A stretch of DNA of 37,942 nucleotides from NCBI GenBank assembly GCA_003560975.1, contig PWJA01000271.1:1-37942 (forward strand). Reading direction: 5' to 3'. This DNA is from Gammaproteobacteria bacterium. GTDB lineage: Bacteria; Pseudomonadota; Gammaproteobacteria; Xanthomonadales; Wenzhouxiangellaceae. Position 1 is the first letter of the stretch, and every line of letters starts with the position of its first letter. This document shows, one piece after another, positions 24,792-33,903 of this stretch. A model generated the notes under the pieces. That model saw nothing but the letters and a program-made list of their open reading frames with translations. It did not search any database and had not been told where the DNA came from. Made by a program: the position numbers and the translations under genes.

Positions 24792-26165
24792 GTGGCTGAA
24801 CCCCGTATTTCGACTCTGAGCAACGTCAAGGCTCCCCCGCATTCCAACGAAGCGGAGCAGTCGTTGCTGGGCGCGCTGATGCTCTCGGCCAACGCCTGGG
24901 ACAAGATTGCCGATCAGGTGGACGAAAGTGATTTCTACCGCGAAAATCACCGCCTGATCTACCGGGCCATGGCAGAGCTGTTTCAGCACGGCCAGCCGGT
25001 GGATGCGATCACCGTGACCGACTGGTTTCAGCGCCACGACAAGCTCGATCGGATCGATGCCGGCGCCTACATCACGATGCTGGCCAACGAGACGCCCGGG
25101 CCGGCCAACATTCTCGGTTATGCCCGAATCGTTCGCGAAAAATCCATTCTTCGCCAGCTCATCGACATCGGGTCGGGGATTGCCGAAGATGCCCTGGGCA
25201 GTGGTGGGCGGGACAGCAAGGAACTGCTCGAGCAGGCGGAACAGCGCATTTACGCCATCGCCGACCGGGGCGCCCATCGTTCGTCGGGCTATGTGAGCGT
25301 GCAAACCGTCATGGCCCAGGCCATGGACATTCTCAACGAACTCCAGGAAAACGAAGGCGAGCTCACCGGTGTTCCGACCGGGTTCAGCGAGCTCGATGCG
25401 CGCACCGCGGGCCTGCAGCCGACCGATCTGATCATTGTTGCCGCCCGGCCATCCATGGGCAAGACGACGCTGGCGATGAACATCGCCGAGCGCGCCTCGA
25501 TCCGCTACAAGGTGCCGGTGGCGGTGTTTTCCATGGAGATGTCCGATACCCAGCTGGTCATGCGTCTGTTTTCCTCGCTCGGACAGATTGGGCAGGAAAA
25601 GCTGCGCACCGGCCGCCTCGACAACCACGACTGGGTCAACCTGCGCTCGGCCATGACCATGCTCAAGGGCGCGCAGATGTTCATCGACCAGACCCCGTCG
25701 CTGTCGCCGATTGATCTGCGCGCCCGGGCGCGCCGGATGAAGCGCGAGCACGATATCGGCTTGATCGTGATTGACTACCTGCAGCTGATGAAAGTCTCCG
25801 GTTTCTCGGAAAACAGGACGAACGAAATCAGTGAGATATCGAGAAGTCTGAAAGCACTGGCGAAGGAGTTGAACGTGCCGGTGATTGCCCTGTCGCAGCT
25901 CAACCGGGCGCTCGAGCAGCGCCCGGACAAGCGCCCCAAGATGGCCGATCTGCGCGAATCCGGCGCGATCGAGCAGGATGCCGATCTGATCCTGTTCATC
26001 TACCGGGACGAGGTCTACAACGAGGATTCGCCCGACAAGGGCAAGGCCGAGATCATCATCGGCAAGCACCGCAACGGCGCCACCGGCAGTTTCCCGCTGA
26101 GTTTTCAGGGGGAGTTCTTGCGCTTTCGCGACTTCACCTACGATCACTACGGCCAGGACGGCTGA
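24792..26165 (+). CDS. dnaB: replicative DNA helicase DnaB
   Basis: Hexameric 5'-3' helicase of the replication fork, 457 aa. The N-terminal domain has PPHSNEAEQSLLGALML. The RecA-like C-terminal domain has Walker A ARPSMGKTT (residues 218-226), VAVFSMEMSDTQLVMRL, Walker B LIVIDYLQLM and the ALSQLNRALEQRPDKRP and DLRESGAIEQDADLILFIYR segments. No intein is present. The start is GTG at 24792, with a weak ribosome-binding site; a TATACT -10-like hexamer at 24739-24744 could be its promoter. Followed by alr, a common order. Confidence 0.98.
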   Translation: MAEPRISTLSNVKAPPHSNEAEQSLLGALMLSANAWDKIADQVDESDFYRENHRLIYRAMAELFQHGQPVDAITVTDWFQRHDKLDRIDAGAYITMLANETPGPANILGYARIVREKSILRQLIDIGSGIAEDALGSGGRDSKELLEQAEQRIYAIADRGAHRSSGYVSVQTVMAQAMDILNELQENEGELTGVPTGFSELDARTAGLQPTDLIIVAARPSMGKTTLAMNIAERASIRYKVPVAVFSMEMSDTQLVMRLFSSLGQIGQEKLRTGRLDNHDWVNLRSAMTMLKGAQMFIDQTPSLSPIDLRARARRMKREHDIGLIVIDYLQLMKVSGFSENRTNEISEISRSLKALAKELNVPVIALSQLNRALEQRPDKRPKMADLRESGAIEQDADLILFIYRDEVYNEDSPDKGKAEIIIGKHRNGATGSFPLSFQGEFLRFRDFTYDHYGQDG

Positions 26166-26186
26166 CCCCTTACCCATCGCTCCAGC

Positions 26187-27314
26187 ATGGCTCGCAACAC
26201 CATCGCCCGCATCGACCCCGACGCCGTAGCCCACAACCTCGGCCTGGTCCGCCAATGGGCGCCGCACAGCCGGATCATGGCCGTGGTCAAGGCCGACGCC
26301 TATGGTCATCGGCTGGATCTATGCCTGCCGGCCCTGGAAAATGCCGACATGCTGGCGGTCGCGACCATCGACGAGGCGCGGGCGATTCGCCGCCTGGGCA
26401 ACCGCCAGGCGGTTCTGCTGCTCGAAGGCGTGCTGCACGCCTCGGACCTGGCCGTGGTCGAGGCCCTGGGCCTGGAGCTGACCCTGCATCATCCCGAGCA
26501 GGTGGCCATGCTGGAGAATCTGGGCCACGCGCCGACTCCCCGCCTGTGGCTGAAAGTGGAGTCGGGCATGCACCGTCTCGGCGTGGAGCCCGAGCAGGTG
26601 CCGGCCCTGCATGCCCGACTGCTGGCCCTGCCGGGCGCCGAGCAAGTCAACCTGGTCAGTCATTTTGCCAGCGCCGAGTCGGTCGACGAGGCGTCGGTTC
26701 GACGGCAGCTGCGGCGCTTCGATGCGGCCACCCGGGGTTTGAGCGGGGAGCGCTGTCTGGCCAATTCCGGCGCCATCCTGAATCATCCCGACAGCCATCG
26801 CGACTGGGTCCGGGCCGGTATCGTGTTGTACGGCATTTCGCCGCTGGCGGGCCGATCCGGACCCGAGCTGGGACTGAAGCCGGTCATGACCCTGGAAGCC
26901 GAAATCATGGCCATCAACCGGGTTCCGGCCGGCGAATCCGTTGGCTACGGCGCCCGCTTCACGGCCGATCGCGAACTCAGGGTCGGCGTGGTGGGGGTCG
27001 GCTACGGTGACGGCTATCCACGCAGCATGGTCGACGGAACCCCGGTGCTGGTTCATGGCCGGCGCTGCCCGCTGGTCGGGCGCGTTTCCATGGACATGCT
27101 GACGGTCGACCTCAGCGCCTGTCCGGAAGCGGCGATCGGTACCAGAGCGGTCCTGTGGGGCAAGGACTTGCCGATCGAAGAGATCGCCGCGGCGGCCGGG
27201 ACCATCCCGTATGAGTTGAGCTGCCGGATTACGCGGCGGGTGCGCTACCGGGAAAGCCATGCCGCCGGTCCGGCCGGGGGTCGGATCCTGCGGGAATTCA
27301 GGCTGGTGCGCTAG
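26187..27314 (+). CDS. alr: alanine racemase
   Basis: PLP enzyme making D-alanine for peptidoglycan, 375 aa. The PLP lysine is Lys35 in [11 protein letters not shown] and the second catalytic residue is Tyr254 in [31 protein letters not shown] and [13 protein letters not shown] are further family motifs. After KADAYGH the usual Gly is Arg, a tolerated variation as far as I can judge. Lies 21 bases after dnaB. Confidence 0.96.
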   Translation: MARNTIARIDPDAVAHNLGLVRQWAPHSRIMAVVKADAYGHRLDLCLPALENADMLAVATIDEARAIRRLGNRQAVLLLEGVLHASDLAVVEALGLELTLHHPEQVAMLENLGHAPTPRLWLKVESGMHRLGVEPEQVPALHARLLALPGAEQVNLVSHFASAESVDEASVRRQLRRFDAATRGLSGERCLANSGAILNHPDSHRDWVRAGIVLYGISPLAGRSGPELGLKPVMTLEAEIMAINRVPAGESVGYGARFTADRELRVGVVGVGYGDGYPRSMVDGTPVLVHGRRCPLVGRVSMDMLTVDLSACPEAAIGTRAVLWGKDLPIEEIAAAAGTIPYELSCRITRRVRYRESHAAGPAGGRILREFRLVR

Positions 27315-27348
27315 AATGAGTCCCGTTTCGAGAAAGCAGACGTCAGCA

Positions 27349-28692
27349 ATGACCGGAAAGCTCTACATCAAGACCCACGGCTGCCAGATGAACGAGTACG
27401 ACTCGGAGAAGATGGCCGACGTGCTCGCCGTCTCGCACGGACTGGAATTGACCGACCAGGTCGACGAGGCCGACGTGATTCTGATCAACACCTGTTCGAT
27501 CCGTGAGAAAGCGCAGGAAAAGGTCTTTTCCCAGCTCGGCCAGTGGCGCGCTCTCAAGCAGCGACGTCCCGAGCTGATCATCGGCGTGGGCGGGTGCGTG
27601 GCCAGCCAGGAAGGAGAGGGCATCCGCCGCCGGGCACCGTTCGTTGATCTGGTTTTCGGACCGCAGACCATCCATCGGCTGCCGCAGATGGTCGATCAGG
27701 TGCGCAGCCAGGGTCGAGCGGCCATCGACATCAGTTTCCCCGAAATCGAGAAATTCGATCATCTGCCCGCGCCGGGTGCGCGCGGCGCGAGCGCCTTCGT
27801 TTCGGTCATGGAAGGCTGCAGCAAGTATTGCTCGTTTTGCGTGGTTCCCTATACTCGCGGCGAAGAGGTCAGTCGACCATTGGACGACGTCATCGCCGAG
27901 GTCGCCGACCTGGCCGCGCTGGGCGTGTGCGAGATCAACCTGCTGGGGCAAAACGTCAACGCCTACCGTGGGCCGATGCACGATGGCGGCAGCGCCGATC
28001 TGGCCTTGCTGATCCGCTATGTCGCCCATGTCGAGGGCGTGGAAAGAATTCGCTTCACGACGTCGCATCCGGTGGAGTTTACCGACAGCCTGATCGAGGC
28101 CTACGCCGACGTGCCGAAACTGGCCAATTACCTGCATCTGCCGGTACAGTCCGGCTCCGACCGCATCCTCGCCCTGATGAAGCGGGGCCATACCCGGCTG
28201 GAGTACAAGCAGAAGATCCGGCGTCTGCGCAGGGTCCGGCCCGACATCGGTCTTTCGTCGGATTTCATCGTCGGCTTCCCGGGTGAAACCGAGCAGGATT
28301 TTGCCCAGACCCTGGCCCTGGTCGAGGAGTTGAATTTCGATCAGAGCTTCAGCTTCGTGTATTCGGCCCGTCCCGGCACCCCGGCCGCTTCGTTTCCGGA
28401 CCTCGTACCGCTGGAGGAAAAAAAGCAGCGCCTCAAGCGCCTGCAGAACCAGCTCAACGCCCAGGCCCGGGCCTATTCCGGGCAGATGGTCGACAGCGTG
28501 CAGCGGGTCGTGGTCGAGGGCACGAGCAAGAAGGACGCAGCCGAGCTGGCCGGGCGCACCGAGAACAACCGGGTCGTGAACTTTCCCGGTCCGGCGGAGC
28601 TGGTTGGACGAATGGTCGATGTGCGAATCACCGGCGCAATGGCCAATTCCCTGCGTGGTCGTCTGGAACAAGCCAGGACCGCAGCGGCCTGA
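27349..28692 (+). CDS. miaB: tRNA-2-methylthio-N6-dimethylallyladenosine synthase MiaB
   Basis: Radical-SAM methylthiotransferase that modifies A37 of tRNAs reading UNN codons. The 447-aa protein has the MTTase domain cysteines Cys12 ([14 protein letters not shown]), Cys49 ([13 protein letters not shown]) and Cys83 ([11 protein letters not shown]). The SAM-binding cluster motif is [17 protein letters not shown] (Cys157, 161, 164), and a C-terminal TRAM domain follows. I chose the ATG at 27349 because [12 protein letters not shown] matches the family; an in-frame ATG at 27316 would add 11 residues. The stop overlaps the phoH start (TGATG). First gene of miaB-phoH-ybeY-corC. Confidence 0.97.
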   Translation: MTGKLYIKTHGCQMNEYDSEKMADVLAVSHGLELTDQVDEADVILINTCSIREKAQEKVFSQLGQWRALKQRRPELIIGVGGCVASQEGEGIRRRAPFVDLVFGPQTIHRLPQMVDQVRSQGRAAIDISFPEIEKFDHLPAPGARGASAFVSVMEGCSKYCSFCVVPYTRGEEVSRPLDDVIAEVADLAALGVCEINLLGQNVNAYRGPMHDGGSADLALLIRYVAHVEGVERIRFTTSHPVEFTDSLIEAYADVPKLANYLHLPVQSGSDRILALMKRGHTRLEYKQKIRRLRRVRPDIGLSSDFIVGFPGETEQDFAQTLALVEELNFDQSFSFVYSARPGTPAASFPDLVPLEEKKQRLKRLQNQLNAQARAYSGQMVDSVQRVVVEGTSKKDAAELAGRTENNRVVNFPGPAELVGRMVDVRITGAMANSLRGRLEQARTAAA

Positions 28693-29669
28693 TGAGTGCT
28701 CCCGACCCTGCGGCGACCGTTCTGACCCTGGAACTCGAGCCGCCCGACAACGAGCGCTTGGCCAACCTCTGCGGCCAGCTTGACGACCATCTGCGCCTGA
28801 TCGAGAAACGCCTGGGGATTTCGATTGCCGCGCGCGGCAACCTCTTCCAGATCGAGGGAGAAAGCGATGCCGCCCGGGCCGGACGGCGTGTGCTGCGAAA
28901 ACTGTACCGCCAGGCCGAGCGCGAAATCCTGACCCCGGCCCTGGTCAACCTTCAGCTGCAGCAGTCGGGCCTCGATGAAGAGGAAACGGCGGTCGAGGTC
29001 GGCATACAGACCCGGCGCGGGATGATTCGCGGCCGTGGTCCGAACCAGAAACGCTATCTGGAGCGCATCGCCGCGCACGACGTGAATTTCGGTGTCGGGC
29101 CGGCCGGCACGGGCAAGACGTTTCTGGCCGTCGCCTGCGCGGTGGACGCGCTGGAAAAGGACCGCGTCCAGCGCATCGTGCTGGTGCGGCCGGCGGTCGA
29201 GGCGGGCGAGCGCCTCGGGTTCCTGCCCGGCGACCTGGCCCAGAAGGTCGACCCGTACCTGCGCCCGCTCTACGACGCCCTGTACGAGATGCTGGGCTTC
29301 GAGCGCGCCGCCCGTCTGACCGAGCGCAACGTGATCGAGGTGGCGCCGCTGGCCTACATGCGCGGTCGGACCCTGAACGACGCCTTTGTGATCCTGGACG
29401 AGGCCCAGAACACGACTTCCGAGCAGATGAAGATGTTCCTGACCCGGATCGGGTTTGGCTCGAAGGCGGTGATCACGGGCGATCTGACCCAGATCGACCT
29501 GCCGCCCAAGGTCTCGTCGGGTCTGCGCCAGGCCGTGCATCTGCTCAAGGATGTCGAAGGCGTCAGTCAGACGATCTTCGACGCCCGTGACGTGGTCCGC
29601 CACCCCATCGTGCGACGCATTGTGGAGGCATATGAAGCAGCCGATGCCGCTGTCGGGGGAACGTCTTGA
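28692..29669 (+). CDS. ybeZ: PhoH-family ATPase (YbeZ)
   Basis: Cytoplasmic ATPase of 325 aa, linked to the RNase YbeY and RNA metabolism. An N-terminal KH-like region precedes Walker A GPAGTGKT (136-143), RIVLVRPAVEAGERLGFLPG, Walker B FVILDEAQNTTSEQMKMFL, and TGDLTQIDLP. Overlaps miaB by one base and ybeY by one base (ATGA-type coupling), preserving the order found across gammaproteobacteria. Confidence 0.96.
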   Translation: MSAPDPAATVLTLELEPPDNERLANLCGQLDDHLRLIEKRLGISIAARGNLFQIEGESDAARAGRRVLRKLYRQAEREILTPALVNLQLQQSGLDEEETAVEVGIQTRRGMIRGRGPNQKRYLERIAAHDVNFGVGPAGTGKTFLAVACAVDALEKDRVQRIVLVRPAVEAGERLGFLPGDLAQKVDPYLRPLYDALYEMLGFERAARLTERNVIEVAPLAYMRGRTLNDAFVILDEAQNTTSEQMKMFLTRIGFGSKAVITGDLTQIDLPPKVSSGLRQAVHLLKDVEGVSQTIFDARDVVRHPIVRRIVEAYEAADAAVGGTS

Positions 29670-30124
29670 TGGAGCTGGAAATCCAGCGAGAACTGGTCGA
29701 TTCCACCGTGCCGGCAGACGCTGATATCGAGGACTGGGTCGGGCGCGCCCTGGGCGGAGAAACCTCGGTGATGCTGAATATCCGCATCGTTGATCTGGCC
29801 GAAGGCTGGGCCCTGAATCGACAATGGCGGGGCAAGGATTCTGCAACCAACGTGCTGAGCTTTCCGGCCGATGCGCCGCCGATCGACGGGCTGCGCATTC
29901 TCGGAGACATCGTCTTGTGCGCGCCCGTCATCGCGCGCGAGGCGACCGAGCAGGGCAAGCCGCTGGCCGCGCATTGGGCCCACCTGATCGTGCACGGAAT
30001 CTTGCATTTGCTGGGCTTTGACCATACTGAGAGTGCTCGGGCGCAGCGCATGGAAGAGCGTGAAATCGAAATCCTGGCCTCGCTCGGTTTTCCCAATCCT
30101 TACGAAGGCAACCATGACAGTTGA
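29669..30124 (+). CDS. ybeY: endoribonuclease YbeY
   Basis: Zinc-dependent endoribonuclease for 16S rRNA 3'-end maturation and ribosome quality control, 151 aa. The metal-binding signature HGILHLLGFDH (His109, His113, His119) is intact, as are KDSATNVLSFP and LGDIVLCAPVI. The ATG at 29669 overlaps the phoH stop; a TTG directly upstream is unlikely. Confidence 0.97.
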   Translation: MELEIQRELVDSTVPADADIEDWVGRALGGETSVMLNIRIVDLAEGWALNRQWRGKDSATNVLSFPADAPPIDGLRILGDIVLCAPVIAREATEQGKPLAAHWAHLIVHGILHLLGFDHTESARAQRMEEREIEILASLGFPNPYEGNHDS

Positions 30125-30175
30125 TCGAGATCTACCCCAGTTCCTCGGACCCCGTTTATCCGGCCGCAAGACGGC

Positions 30176-31015
30176 ATGAACGAAGAGGGTTCTGGCAGTA
30201 ACAACACGGGCTCGCGCAGCTGGCTGGAAAAACTGGGGCGGGCCTTTGGCGGCGAGCCCAAGAGCCGGGACGATTTGCTCGAGCTGCTGCGCGACGTGGC
30301 CGAACAGGGCCTGATCGAGAGCGATACCCTGGCCATGCTCGAAGGCGCGCTGGAGGTCGATGAGCTGCAGGTGCGCGACGTCATGGTGCCGCGTTCGCAC
30401 ATGGTGGTGATCAGCGAAACAGCTTCGGTGAAGGAGGTCATGCCGCTGATCATCGAGTCGGGCCATTCCCGCTTTCCGGTCGTCGGCGAGGATCGGGACG
30501 AAGTCCGCGGGATCTTGCTGGCCAAGGACCTGCTGCAGCTGTTCGCGGTCGAGGGCGAGCTGGCATTGACCGAGCTGATGCGGCCGGCCGTCATCATTCC
30601 CGAATCCAAACGTCTCAACGTGCTGTTGCGCGAGTTCCGGGTCAGCAAGAACCACATGGCCATCGTCGTCGATGAGTACGGCGGCGTGTCGGGTCTGGTC
30701 ACGATCGAGGACGTCCTGGAGGAAATCGTCGGTGATATCGACGACGAACACGATGCCGATGCCGTGCGCGAAATCGAACGGATCGAGGACGGAATCTACC
30801 GGGTCCAGGCACTGACCCCGATTGACGATTTCAACGACACGCTGGGCACGGAGTTCAGCGACGACGAATACGACACCATCGGCGGGTTGGTCGTGGCCGA
30901 GTTCGGGCGCCTGCCCGAGGCCGGCGAAACGGTCACCATCGGCGATTGGGTGTTCGAGGTCGAAAGCGCCGATGATCGGCGCCTGCACGCCGTGGTGGTC
31001 CGTCGCGACGCCTGA
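30176..31015 (+). CDS. corC: CorC/YbeX-type CBS-domain protein
   Basis: A 279-aa cytoplasmic protein of the HlyC/CorC family, implicated in magnesium/cobalt handling and, in E. coli, in ribosome metabolism. Two CBS domains span about residues 65-195 (VRDVMVPRSHMVVISE, GHSRFPVVGEDRDEVRGIL, MAIVVDEYGGVSGLVTIEDV), followed by the CorC_HlyC domain with FSDDEYDTIGGLVVAEFGRL. Its stop overlaps the next gene's ATG by one base. In most relatives the next gene is lnt; here it is a different protein. Confidence 0.95.
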   Translation: MNEEGSGSNNTGSRSWLEKLGRAFGGEPKSRDDLLELLRDVAEQGLIESDTLAMLEGALEVDELQVRDVMVPRSHMVVISETASVKEVMPLIIESGHSRFPVVGEDRDEVRGILLAKDLLQLFAVEGELALTELMRPAVIIPESKRLNVLLREFRVSKNHMAIVVDEYGGVSGLVTIEDVLEEIVGDIDDEHDADAVREIERIEDGIYRVQALTPIDDFNDTLGTEFSDDEYDTIGGLVVAEFGRLPEAGETVTIGDWVFEVESADDRRLHAVVVRRDA

Positions 31016-32184
31016 TGGTGCGGCTGGCACAGCGGGCCTGGCTGCGAGGGCTGGCAATCCTGCTGGTGCTGGCTGCGGTCGACGAAGCCAGGTCCCAGGA
31101 GGCCTGGCTGGTCACCTACGGGCCGGGTGCGGAGGTCTGGGAATTGTTCGGCCACAACGCACTGTGGCTGCGCGATCCGGAACGCGGGCTCGACCACACC
31201 TTCAGTTTCGGCTATTTCGAGATCGACCGGCCGGGCTTTCACCTCGATTTTGCCCGCGGCATCATGCTGTACTACGGCGCGGCCAGTCCGGCCGAGCGGG
31301 AATTCGCCTTTTACCGGGCTCGGGAGCGGTCGATCGGGGTTCAGCGCCTGGCCTTGTCGCCCGCGCAGGTCCGCCGCCTTCATGGTCTGATCGACGAGGC
31401 CATTCATCCCCATCCTCAGTACTACGCCTACGACTACTTTCGAGCCAACTGCTCCACCTGGCTGCGCGACTTGATCGATACGGTGGTCGACGGTCAGCTC
31501 TACCGGGCCCTGGCCGACGAGCCCGCGCGTCTGAACTTCCGAGACCACACCCGGCGCATGACCGTGGATCGGCCCTGGATCCATACCGGCATCATGCTGC
31601 TCATGGGTCCGGGCATCGATGCCCGGATCTCGGCCTGGGATGAAACCTTTCTGCCGGCCGCGCTGGCCGACTGGCTGGATACGGTCGAGTTTGACGGTGA
31701 GCCGCTGGTGGTCGAGCGGCGCGTGCTCCATGATCCACGGGTCTTTCAGCCGCCCGAACAGCCCCGCGGCCCCTGGCCGCTGTTGCTGGCGGTCGGCCTG
31801 CTGGCGGCGCTGGTCATCGTTGCAGGTGCCTGGCGGGGCGGGACCTGGGGCCTTTTGCCCTGGCGACTGGGGGTCGGCCTGGCCGGCGCGGCCGGCGCGA
31901 TCGTCCTGGGCATGTGGGTGTTCACCGGTCATCGCGATACCTGGCAGAATCTGACCCTGCTGCTGCTCCACCCGCTGTGGTGGCTGCTGCTGGCACCCTT
32001 GTCGGGCTGGCCCGGCCGAGCCGTTGTCGCCGGCCTGTCCGGGGGGCTGGCCATCGGCAGCCTGATTCTGGCCTGGCCCGGCCTGCTCCAGGATCGCCTC
32101 GATTTACTCGCCCTGTTGTTGCCGCCCCTGCTGGCGGTGCTGGCCGTGGCCCTTTATCGACAAATGGGACGCGCCGGAAACTGA
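31015..32184 (+). CDS. DUF4105/Lnb-like membrane protein, candidate lipoprotein N-acyltransferase
   Basis: A 389-aa inner-membrane protein with a periplasmic N-terminal domain. A signal or anchor segment (about 8-24) is followed by the DUF4105/Lnb N-terminal domain: WELFGHNALWLRD (His47 candidate catalytic), SFGYFEIDRPGFHLDFARGI, then YAYDYFRANCSTWLRDLID with Cys146, a Cys/His pair as in permuted papain-like enzymes. From about 250 roughly five helices follow. DUF4105 proteins include Lnb, a lipoprotein N-acyltransferase described in Bacteroides. The gene starts on the last base of corC, exactly the position of lnt in gammaproteobacteria, so it may replace Lnt. The family call is by eye; the function is inferred from family and position. 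Confidence 0.78.
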   Translation: MVRLAQRAWLRGLAILLVLAAVDEARSQEAWLVTYGPGAEVWELFGHNALWLRDPERGLDHTFSFGYFEIDRPGFHLDFARGIMLYYGAASPAEREFAFYRARERSIGVQRLALSPAQVRRLHGLIDEAIHPHPQYYAYDYFRANCSTWLRDLIDTVVDGQLYRALADEPARLNFRDHTRRMTVDRPWIHTGIMLLMGPGIDARISAWDETFLPAALADWLDTVEFDGEPLVVERRVLHDPRVFQPPEQPRGPWPLLLAVGLLAALVIVAGAWRGGTWGLLPWRLGVGLAGAAGAIVLGMWVFTGHRDTWQNLTLLLLHPLWWLLLAPLSGWPGRAVVAGLSGGLAIGSLILAWPGLLQDRLDLLALLLPPLLAVLAVALYRQMGRAGN

Positions 32185-32259
32185 TTCTGCTCCGAGCGCG
32201 TTTCGCGGCGAAGGGCGGTGTCCTTGCCAGGAAACGCAGGGTCGGGTTGCGGTCAGGGT

Positions 32260-33903
32260 TCAGCGCAGGTGGACCAGCCGATCGAATCGGGGCAGGGTGT
32301 CCGGGTCATGGGTAATCATGATCGTGGTGCGCGGTCCGAGCCACTGGTCCACCGTGGCGCTGAGCGCCAGAGCGGTTTCCGCATCCAGCCCGGTCGTGGG
32401 TTCATCGAGAATGACGATCGGCGAGTCGGTCAGGATCAGGCGGGCCAGGGCCAGTCTGCGCGCCTCGCCGCCGGAGACGTTGCCGCCGGCTTCGTCGATC
32501 CAGGTGTCCAGTCCGTCGGGCAGACCGTCCATGAACTCCCCCAGGCCAGCCAGGGCCAGGGCGCGCCCCAGCTCGCGGTCGCTGGCCTCGGGACGGGCCA
32601 GGCGAAGATTTTCGGCGACGGTGTCGCGAAACAGCATGGGCTGCTGCGACAGCAGACCCACGTGGCGTCGATACGCGCCGGGATCGAGCGTTCTCAGGTC
32701 GCGGTCTTCCAGCAGGATTCGTCCGGCGACCGGATCGATCTGACGCATGATGAGCTGGGCCAGCGTGGTCTTGCCGCATCCGCTGGGGCCGACCAGCGCG
32801 ATCCGCTCGCCGCTGGCGATGGAGAGGTCGAAGTCGGTGAAAATCCACGGGCGGTCCGGCGCATACCGAAAGCTCAGGCCTTTGATCCGGATGCGGTCGC
32901 CGCGCGGCGGCAAGGGTTGCTCGGGCACCACCAGCCGGGGCTCGGCAGCGGTCATTGCGCGAACCCGGTGATGGGCGCCGCGACATTGCTCCAGGCGGCG
33001 CCAGGCGGCCGGCAGCGGCTGCCAGGCCTCGCCCAGACCGAGCAGGGCCAGCACGACCAGGCCGAGAATCGGCCCGTTGATCGCGCCGGATTCGAACAGT
33101 GAGATGCCGATCACCAGGACCAGCCAGACGGCCAGGAAACCGGCCATGGTGACCAGGCCCTGGCTGAGCGCGTCGAGTCGAGCCAGGCGTTCCTGCAGGC
33201 CGATGACCCGGTCGGAGAGCTCGGCGAAGCGGCGGCGCTGCTGGTCGACGGAGTCGAAGGCGATCAGGTCGGCCAGACCCTCGAGGCTGTCGCCGGCTTC
33301 CCTGCGCAGCGCGGGGATGCCTTCGACCAGCGCTCGACTGGCCGTCAGACCGCGTCGCCGGGTGTATTCGGTAACGACGGGGTTGACCAGCAGCAGGAAT
33401 GCCGCGGCCAGCCCCAGCCACGGATCGACGAACAGACCGAGCAGGACGGCGAGCGAAGCGGTCAGGACCAGGGCGGCGCTGGTCGGGCCGAGCACACCCA
33501 GGAACAGGTGGTCGAGGGTGTCGATGTCGGCGGTCAGGCGGTTCAGCGTATCGCCCCGTCTCAGCCCGCGCAGCTGGAATTCATCCAGCTGCAAGAGTCG
33601 GGAAAAGACGCGCGAGCGAAAGTCCGAAAGCAGGCGGAACGTGGCTTCGTGGGTGACCAGGCGTTCCAGGTAGCGAGAGACCGTACGGACGACCGCGGCC
33701 AGGCGAATGCCGGCGCCCGGCGTGAAGATATCCAGGCCGACGAGCAGTCCGAGCCCGGCCAGGGCGCTTGCGGTGATGAACCAGCCGGAAAGGGCGAGCA
33801 GGGTCACGCCGGCGGCCAGGCTGAGCAGGATCAGGGCCGCTCCCGCCAACAGCCACCAGCGTCGATGGCCGAGGATTCGTCGTAGCTGTACGGGCTCAGG
33901 CAC
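32260..33903 (-). CDS. cydC: ABC exporter subunit CydC for cytochrome bd assembly
   Basis: Half of the CydDC exporter, which moves glutathione/cysteine (and is linked to heme) to the periplasm and is needed for cytochrome bd assembly. The 547-aa protein has six N-terminal helices with GVTLLALSGWFITASALAG, typical of CydC, then an ATPase with Walker A VGPSGCGKTT, Q-loop LLSQQPMLF, signature NVSGGEARRLALARL and Walker B IVILDEPTTGLD. I chose GTG at 33903: GGAGGAG lies 7 bases upstream and the codon overlaps the cydD stop (GTGCCTGA). A TTG two codons upstream is less likely. Confidence 0.93.
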   Translation of the reverse strand: MPEPVQLRRILGHRRWWLLAGAALILLSLAAGVTLLALSGWFITASALAGLGLLVGLDIFTPGAGIRLAAVVRTVSRYLERLVTHEATFRLLSDFRSRVFSRLLQLDEFQLRGLRRGDTLNRLTADIDTLDHLFLGVLGPTSAALVLTASLAVLLGLFVDPWLGLAAAFLLLVNPVVTEYTRRRGLTASRALVEGIPALRREAGDSLEGLADLIAFDSVDQQRRRFAELSDRVIGLQERLARLDALSQGLVTMAGFLAVWLVLVIGISLFESGAINGPILGLVVLALLGLGEAWQPLPAAWRRLEQCRGAHHRVRAMTAAEPRLVVPEQPLPPRGDRIRIKGLSFRYAPDRPWIFTDFDLSIASGERIALVGPSGCGKTTLAQLIMRQIDPVAGRILLEDRDLRTLDPGAYRRHVGLLSQQPMLFRDTVAENLRLARPEASDRELGRALALAGLGEFMDGLPDGLDTWIDEAGGNVSGGEARRLALARLILTDSPIVILDEPTTGLDAETALALSATVDQWLGPRTTIMITHDPDTLPRFDRLVHLR

